Shown: positions 18,993 to 22,820 of the stretch, piece after piece
How the letters are laid out: each line of letters starts with the position of its first letter
Position numbering within the stretch: the first letter of the stretch is position 1
Source: Emmonsiellopsis sp. PD_33
Taxonomy: Eukaryota; Ascomycota; Eurotiomycetes; Onygenales; Ajellomycetaceae
Length of the DNA stretch: 22,820 bases
Assembly (NCBI GenBank): GCA_032988165.1
Contig: JANTQF010000466.1
Span: 1-22,820 of the forward strand
Reading direction: 5' to 3'
Position numbers and translations under genes: made by a program
The notes under the pieces: model-generated
The model's input: only the letters and a program-made list of their open reading frames with translations
What the model was told of the DNA's origin: nothing
Database searches by the model: none

Positions 18993-19920
18993 CTACTCTT
19001 CTCTCTTCTCCTCTTCCTTCTCTTCCTCCTTCTCCTCTTCCTCCTTCTCTCCCTCCTCCTCCCCCTCATCACCATTCTCCACAACTAATTAGACACTAGT
19101 TGAAATAATAGCACAGAAGAGCAAGTAATAGAAGTATTAGTTAATATTCTTACAGCAATCTATTCAGTACTAGTCAGCTACTAGTTACCCACTAGTTAGT
19201 AGATATTACTTACTGTTGCCAGTCATCTTACAGGTTGAGTAGGAAATGGGAAGACCATGCTCATACATAAACTTCTTGACCTCATTTATATTATACTATA
19301 TAAATTAGCATATTAGTAGTCAATTAGTTAGTCACTAGTAGGAGACTACTCACTACTTTCCCATCCTTTTGCATGGGCATGTCCACATGAGTATCCATCA
19401 ATCTAGTTAAAGTATGTAACTTCTGAGAGGCCACCCCAGCAACCCTATCATCATACCTCTTCATAATCTCAGTATAGAACTCTGCTACTAGTCAGCAACT
19501 AATAGCCTACTAATAGTATACTAGCCATACTTAGTGCCTAATTAACCCTAGCTATTATAATTCTACCCTTTTTCCCCCCATCTTCAACAAGAGCCTCATC
19601 ATAAGTGATGATATATTTTTGAAGGTTATTAGTAATAGAGAAGAAAGTCTGACTAGTTAGCTATCAGTCCATCATTAGTTAATATAGAGGAGGTTAACTT
19701 ACTACACATGCACACCCAGGGAATCAACAAAAGACCTCTCTAATATGAATAGTGATCTTATACTAGTAGCCCATCAGTTAGCTACCAATCTCTCACTAGT
19801 AATAATCATGCAAAGTGAGTTCAAAATAAACTTACCTGAGAGTCCCACTCAGGGAGATTCAGCTCTATCTTCCCCAAAGAGATATAGTGGTTAGACTGGC
19901 TACTGGGACCATGAATTTTC
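18993..19920 (-). pseudogene. Unknown gene, copy B of a tandem pair, Glu/Lys tail
   Basis: Exons on the minus strand carry HYISLGKIELNLPEWDSQ (about 19895-19840), ITIHIREVF (about 19750), a segment with ITNNLQKYIITYDEALVEDG (about 19640), EFYTEIMKRYDDRVAGVA (about 19480), YNINEVKKFMYEHGLPISY (about 19290) and a final acidic run of Glu and Lys ending in TAG at 18995-18993. The donors GTAAGT after the first, second and fifth segments are strong, and the introns contain 11-bp arrays. Motif by motif it parallels copy A: HYxxxGKxEL.LPEW, I.NNL.KY, FY..I...Y and NI.EVK....HxLPI. At least one Trp or Arg codon reads as a stop. The first exon and start codon are not resolved. Function unknown. Confidence 0.55.
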
Positions 19921-20226
19921 ATGCATGTTTAGTTTGGTTTGGTTTGGTTTCAGTCCTATATGTGGAATAAAATATGACCCCAAGAATTTAGAACATATTT
20001 AATGACTTAATTATAAATTATATGTAGGTAAATGGACTAAATGAGTAGGTTTGAAGCATGAAAAATGACCTCTTTTAAGAAATAAAGCATGTAAAATGAC
20101 TAAGGGAAGTGTGATAGAAATGGGACCAGATATGATCAGAATTTCAGTACTAGTTTGGTCCCAGAATGATTATGTAATAAGGTAATGATATTTGGTAATA
20201 CTCATGAGCAAAGAAGGCTTAAATCA
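19921..20226. other. Spacer between copy B and the hAT relic
   Basis: About 300 bp with a tttgg-type repeat near 19931-19950, two similar words (gcatgaaaaatgac near 20057 and gcatgtaaaatgac near 20088) and a TGGGACCA/TGGTCCCA inverted pair at 20121-20128 and 20156-20163. TGGGACCA also occurs at 19904-19911. The hAT 3' end and the junction of two elements probably lie here, but I cannot fix either boundary. Confidence 0.5.
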
Positions 20227-22586
20227 TTAACATTGACTTGCAAGTATATTCTCCTCCTTGGTTATGATCTCCTTGTGGGAACTATCTGTAATCTCCCTCT
20301 CCCTATCATGCTTCATAATCATCATCTTCTTGATTGTGTCCCCATGTAATTGACCCTGATGGTAGTGGCATATATCACAGCTTGAATTGAATTTCTGTTC
20401 CATTCCCACACTGGCCAGGGGTATTACCAGAACATCTTGAGCCATTTTTGCAACTATGGGGTAGGTATGTGCAATCACAGCCCACACCTCAAGGATTCCC
20501 TTATCCTTAATGATGGTCACACCATCATGAAGGTAGCAATCAAACTCAGTTGTACAAGATGCTAGTCTAGCCTTCTTTTGACTGGCAATTAATGTATTAA
20601 GGTCCTGTGCATACCTAGGGATTAGCATAACTATACCTGTTTGCCTGATCCAGTGTTACCAAAAAGTGTTACCTACCTGGAAATTATTGTCTGCCATATC
20701 CACATTGTCAAGGGGTTTGACATCTGGAGGTTCATACTGGTGATAGTGCTTGTTGTAGAATGACTTGGCAATATCAATGTATACCTGATACTCTTCCTTT
20801 GTCCAGTCTTCATCAGAGTATGCATTTGATTGGAGAGATGGATCCAGTACAGCTGCAACAGCATAGAAATCTGCAAATCACTGATCTGTCTTGCTGTAAT
20901 AAATGGAGAGCTTTACCTTTGCTGCCTCAATAGCCCTATGTATAGCTTGATCCCATCCAGTAGCACCATAACTCTTTGCCAACTGAGTATCAAGGTGGTT
21001 AAATAGATAATTATACACCCACCATGCCTGGGCCAACATAGGTGTCTGTGTCCACAAAACCACCTTGGTCATTATATAGAAGGGATAGAGTAAACCAATG
21101 ACATATTGTAGCTGGGTCCATTCTGGTCCTGAAAGCTTTAAGGATTGAATCTTTTCCCTTCCAGAGTCATCCACCCAGTGATCAATTGAATCCTGAAGCT
21201 GAAGTGCTTGAACTGCTATTTCATATGTTGAACTTCATTGGGTCTTAACATCCTGTATCATCTTAAGGGGTGTAGTCAAGGTAGGGGTTATTGTATGTTG
21301 GGTCTTGAAGAATTGTTGCTCCTGTTTTGGTGAGGTACTGATTGCAATGGCAATATGGTGAATCTAATATACATCATGATTAGCATTTATTCTCTTCAAA
21401 TAGAGCAGGAGTGTGACTAAATATTGTTACCTTATGAAGTGTCAAGGAGAATATAACATTCTCATTCATGTGGATATCCCTCTCATCAAATGAGCTGACT
21501 ATCATGTCATGTTCTGCCTCAATGCAAAGTTCACTGATCAGTGCCTGCACTATCAGTTGAATAACATGAGTAATGCATGGGATATGGCCCTGATCCCCAT
21601 CCCATTGATATCCAACCAATCTCTCCTCCAAGCTTTGTATCATTGTTGAATTGTTTTTCACATTATCAGTAGTAATAGCAAGTAGATTTGATGAAATATC
21701 CCAGTGGTCATTTCAAATGACATTATGCAGAATTTCTACCAGGTAGTCCCCAGTATGACTTCAGATTAAGGCCTCAAAACCAATCAGTCACTCCTTGTAC
21801 TCCCATTGATCATTGATGAAGTAGCAGACAATCCCTAGAAATGTCAGGTTATTTGTACTTGTCCATGCATCTACAGCTAGGGATATTTTTCTCTGCTGCT
21901 TCAGCTCCAGGCCTAGATCTTCCATGTCCTTAGTATAGTGTCAATTGAGGTTGTCTTACAGACTCATTCAATGGGGGATTTCCATTGGAGGTTTTAGCAT
22001 CTGCAGTAGGACTCAGAATTTGGTGTTTTCAATCAATCAGAGTGGAAGGTTCAGGGAGATACAGGCACAGAGTATTTATTCATGAAAGGCCTCAGGTGTG
22101 CAGGGTGGAAGGTCTGCAGCAATAGACTCCAGTTGTGGTCATTTCTTCATCATTTTCTAAAGGAATCATCTCATTAGCATTACCCAAAAGTGTTACCTAG
22201 GGGAGGGATAATATAGATCTCATCAGTCCTTCTAGGATATTGCCATTTCTTGATTTTTGATTCCAGCTGCATCCAACTGACTTGAGGTGTCAGGTAATCC
22301 CACCAGGACCATGTCCACTCCATGATGGATGAGTCTGGATGGCATCACAACACTTGCAACAAAGAAATGGCTGTCCAGTTTCTTTCTCAGCTACCTGTTG
22401 AAAGGAATCCCATTGATCTGAGTGTTGTTAATGGGAAGGTTTCCAGAGCTTTTACTTTGTCAGGTTGGATATATAGTAATTTGTGGTGGACCATCAGGAC
22501 TGGAATAGTAGGGCATGTGCATCTTCATAGATAATATATCTCTTCCCCTTAATAGTAATCTCAGGAAGTTTGGTAGATTCAGCCAT
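20227..22586 (-). pseudogene. hAT-family transposase relic with BED zinc finger
   Basis: Read on the minus strand from ATG at 22586, protein MAESTKLPEITIKGKRY, to a TAA at 20229-20227. Parts in order: a BED-type zinc finger (FLCCKCCDAIQTHP, then HLKSVGC, about 22390-22280); the first catalytic region ISLAVDAWTSTNN with LTFLGIVCYF (about 21890); LAITTDNVKNNSTM (about 21680), which should hold the second Asp; HIPCITHVIQLIVQAL (about 21580); LSGPEWTQLQYVIGLLYPFY (about 21130); and the hAT dimerisation domain with ASVGMEQKF and DICHYHQGQL (about 20430-20330). This order is diagnostic of hAT. Several stops and frame breaks inactivate it. Unlike the three genes to its left it has no 11-bp arrays. 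A probable intron near 20674-20615 starts GTAGGTAACAC. Confidence 0.85.
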
Positions 22587-22820
22587 TTGAAATAATAGGG
22601 GAGGGAGTGGTATGGTAATAAGATAAGTATGATAATTTAGAGTTATTCTACTATGTGACTGGGAGAAGAAAACCCTAACCATGCTAGTGCACATGAGGAG
22701 GCTGCCTATCTCAAATTCCTTCAATGAGGAGAATAGAAATAATTAATCCCAGATATTAATATAGGAATGACATTAATCTTGTTAAATATAGCAGAAATAT
22801 CATTATATTGTTACTGAAAA
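22587..22820. other. 5' flank of the hAT relic
   Basis: This 234-bp A+T-rich sequence runs to the end of the window. No terminal inverted repeat could be matched to the other side, so the upstream edge of the hAT element may lie beyond the window. Confidence 0.5.

Larger units (their letters stand above)
13205..19805. repeat. About 37 dispersed arrays of a degenerate 11-bp tandem repeat
   Basis: The unit is ACTAGT plus five variable bases, most often ACTAGTAGCTA or ACTAGTAGGCT. Core variants (ATTAGT, ACTGGT, ACTAAT, ACTGAT, ATCAGT, ACCAGT) differ only by transitions. Arrays of two to six units begin near 13211, 13443, 13758, 13905, 14190, 14457, 14727, 15008, 15232, 15505, 15790, 15964, 16148, 16279, 16430, 16675, 16821, 17013, 17157, 17340, 17413, 17583, 17685, 17820, 18007, 18083, 18362, 18719, 18811, 18903, 18961, 19090, 19170, 19313, 19490, 19651 and 19762. 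Start-to-start spacing is mostly 100-300 bp. Because the hexamer is palindromic, the arrays look alike on both strands. They are absent from the five genes on the left and from the hAT relic on the right. Confidence 0.85.
12922..22820. mobile_element. CpG-free, RIP-like mobile-element block
   Basis: Reading line by line I find no CG dinucleotide from 12922 to the end of the window, about 9.9 kb. At the G+C of the lines I counted (in the high thirties of percent), around 300 would be expected. GC, CA and TG dinucleotides are plentiful. The block contains only broken transposon-type genes. Their stop codons fall mainly at positions read as Gln (CAA/CAG to TAA/TAG), Trp (TGG to TGA or TAA) or Arg (CGA to TGA), as expected from C-to-T change on both strands. 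It continues past the right end of the window. Confidence 0.85.

Noticed and set aside
13205..19805. CRISPR-like array, because short repeats recur at regular intervals
   Set aside because: The repeats are degenerate 11-bp tandem units, the intervening DNA is coding-like and 100-300 bp long, and the setting is a eukaryotic genome.
12922..22820. Starship-type giant element
   Set aside because: No DUF3435 tyrosine-recombinase 'captain' gene was seen; the genes present are hAT and DDE-like.

Overview
The window reads as nuclear DNA of a filamentous ascomycete, most likely Aspergillus/Penicillium-like (Eurotiales). Its genes have 48-56 bp introns with GT..AG ends and CTAAC-type branch sites, G+C-rich coding sequence, pyrimidine-rich leaders and microsatellite-filled intergenic DNA. 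It splits sharply in two near position 12,950.

Left part (1-12,950), ordinary euchromatin with five intact genes: a Rab-type small GTPase with a doubly cysteine-ended tail (minus, 2515-3455, one intron); a flavocytochrome b2-type L-lactate/2-hydroxyacid dehydrogenase ending in AKL, a peroxisomal-type signal (minus, 4358-5994, two introns); a calcineurin-like metallophosphoesterase with an N-terminal hydrophobic stretch (minus, 6496-7557); an SRPK/Sky1-type SR-protein kinase (plus, 8230-10165, three introns); and the splicing factor Cwc26/Bud13 of the RES complex (minus, 11833-12882). The phosphoesterase and kinase are divergent and share a promoter region with a perfect inverted repeat. The kinase and cwc26 are convergent, and both act in pre-mRNA splicing. 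Positions 1-2514 hold no gene I can support.

Right part (12,922-22,820), A+T-rich and apparently without a single CpG dinucleotide by eye, although GpC, CpA and TpG are common. It holds broken mobile-element genes: a DDE-transposase-like gene with many introns (plus, 13094-about 16680), two tandem paralogous genes of unknown function with charged C-terminal tails (minus, 16848-17921 and 18993-about 19920), and a BED-finger hAT transposase relic (minus, 20227-22586). In-frame stops sit mostly where Gln, Trp or Arg codons would be expected, the pattern left by C-to-T mutation on both strands (RIP-like).

The most unusual feature is about 37 short arrays of a degenerate 11-bp tandem repeat (consensus ACTAGT plus five variable bases) between 13.2 and 19.8 kb. 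In the three non-hAT genes most arrays are introns: a good 5' splice site, 3-6 units, then an AG supplied by the last unit. Several splices join exons in frame, checked base by base. The arrays therefore look like introner-type introns made of a minisatellite. Every common variant of the core hexamer fits AYYRRT, so the ancestral unit may have been ACCGGT with its CpG erased. hAT relics next door lack the arrays.
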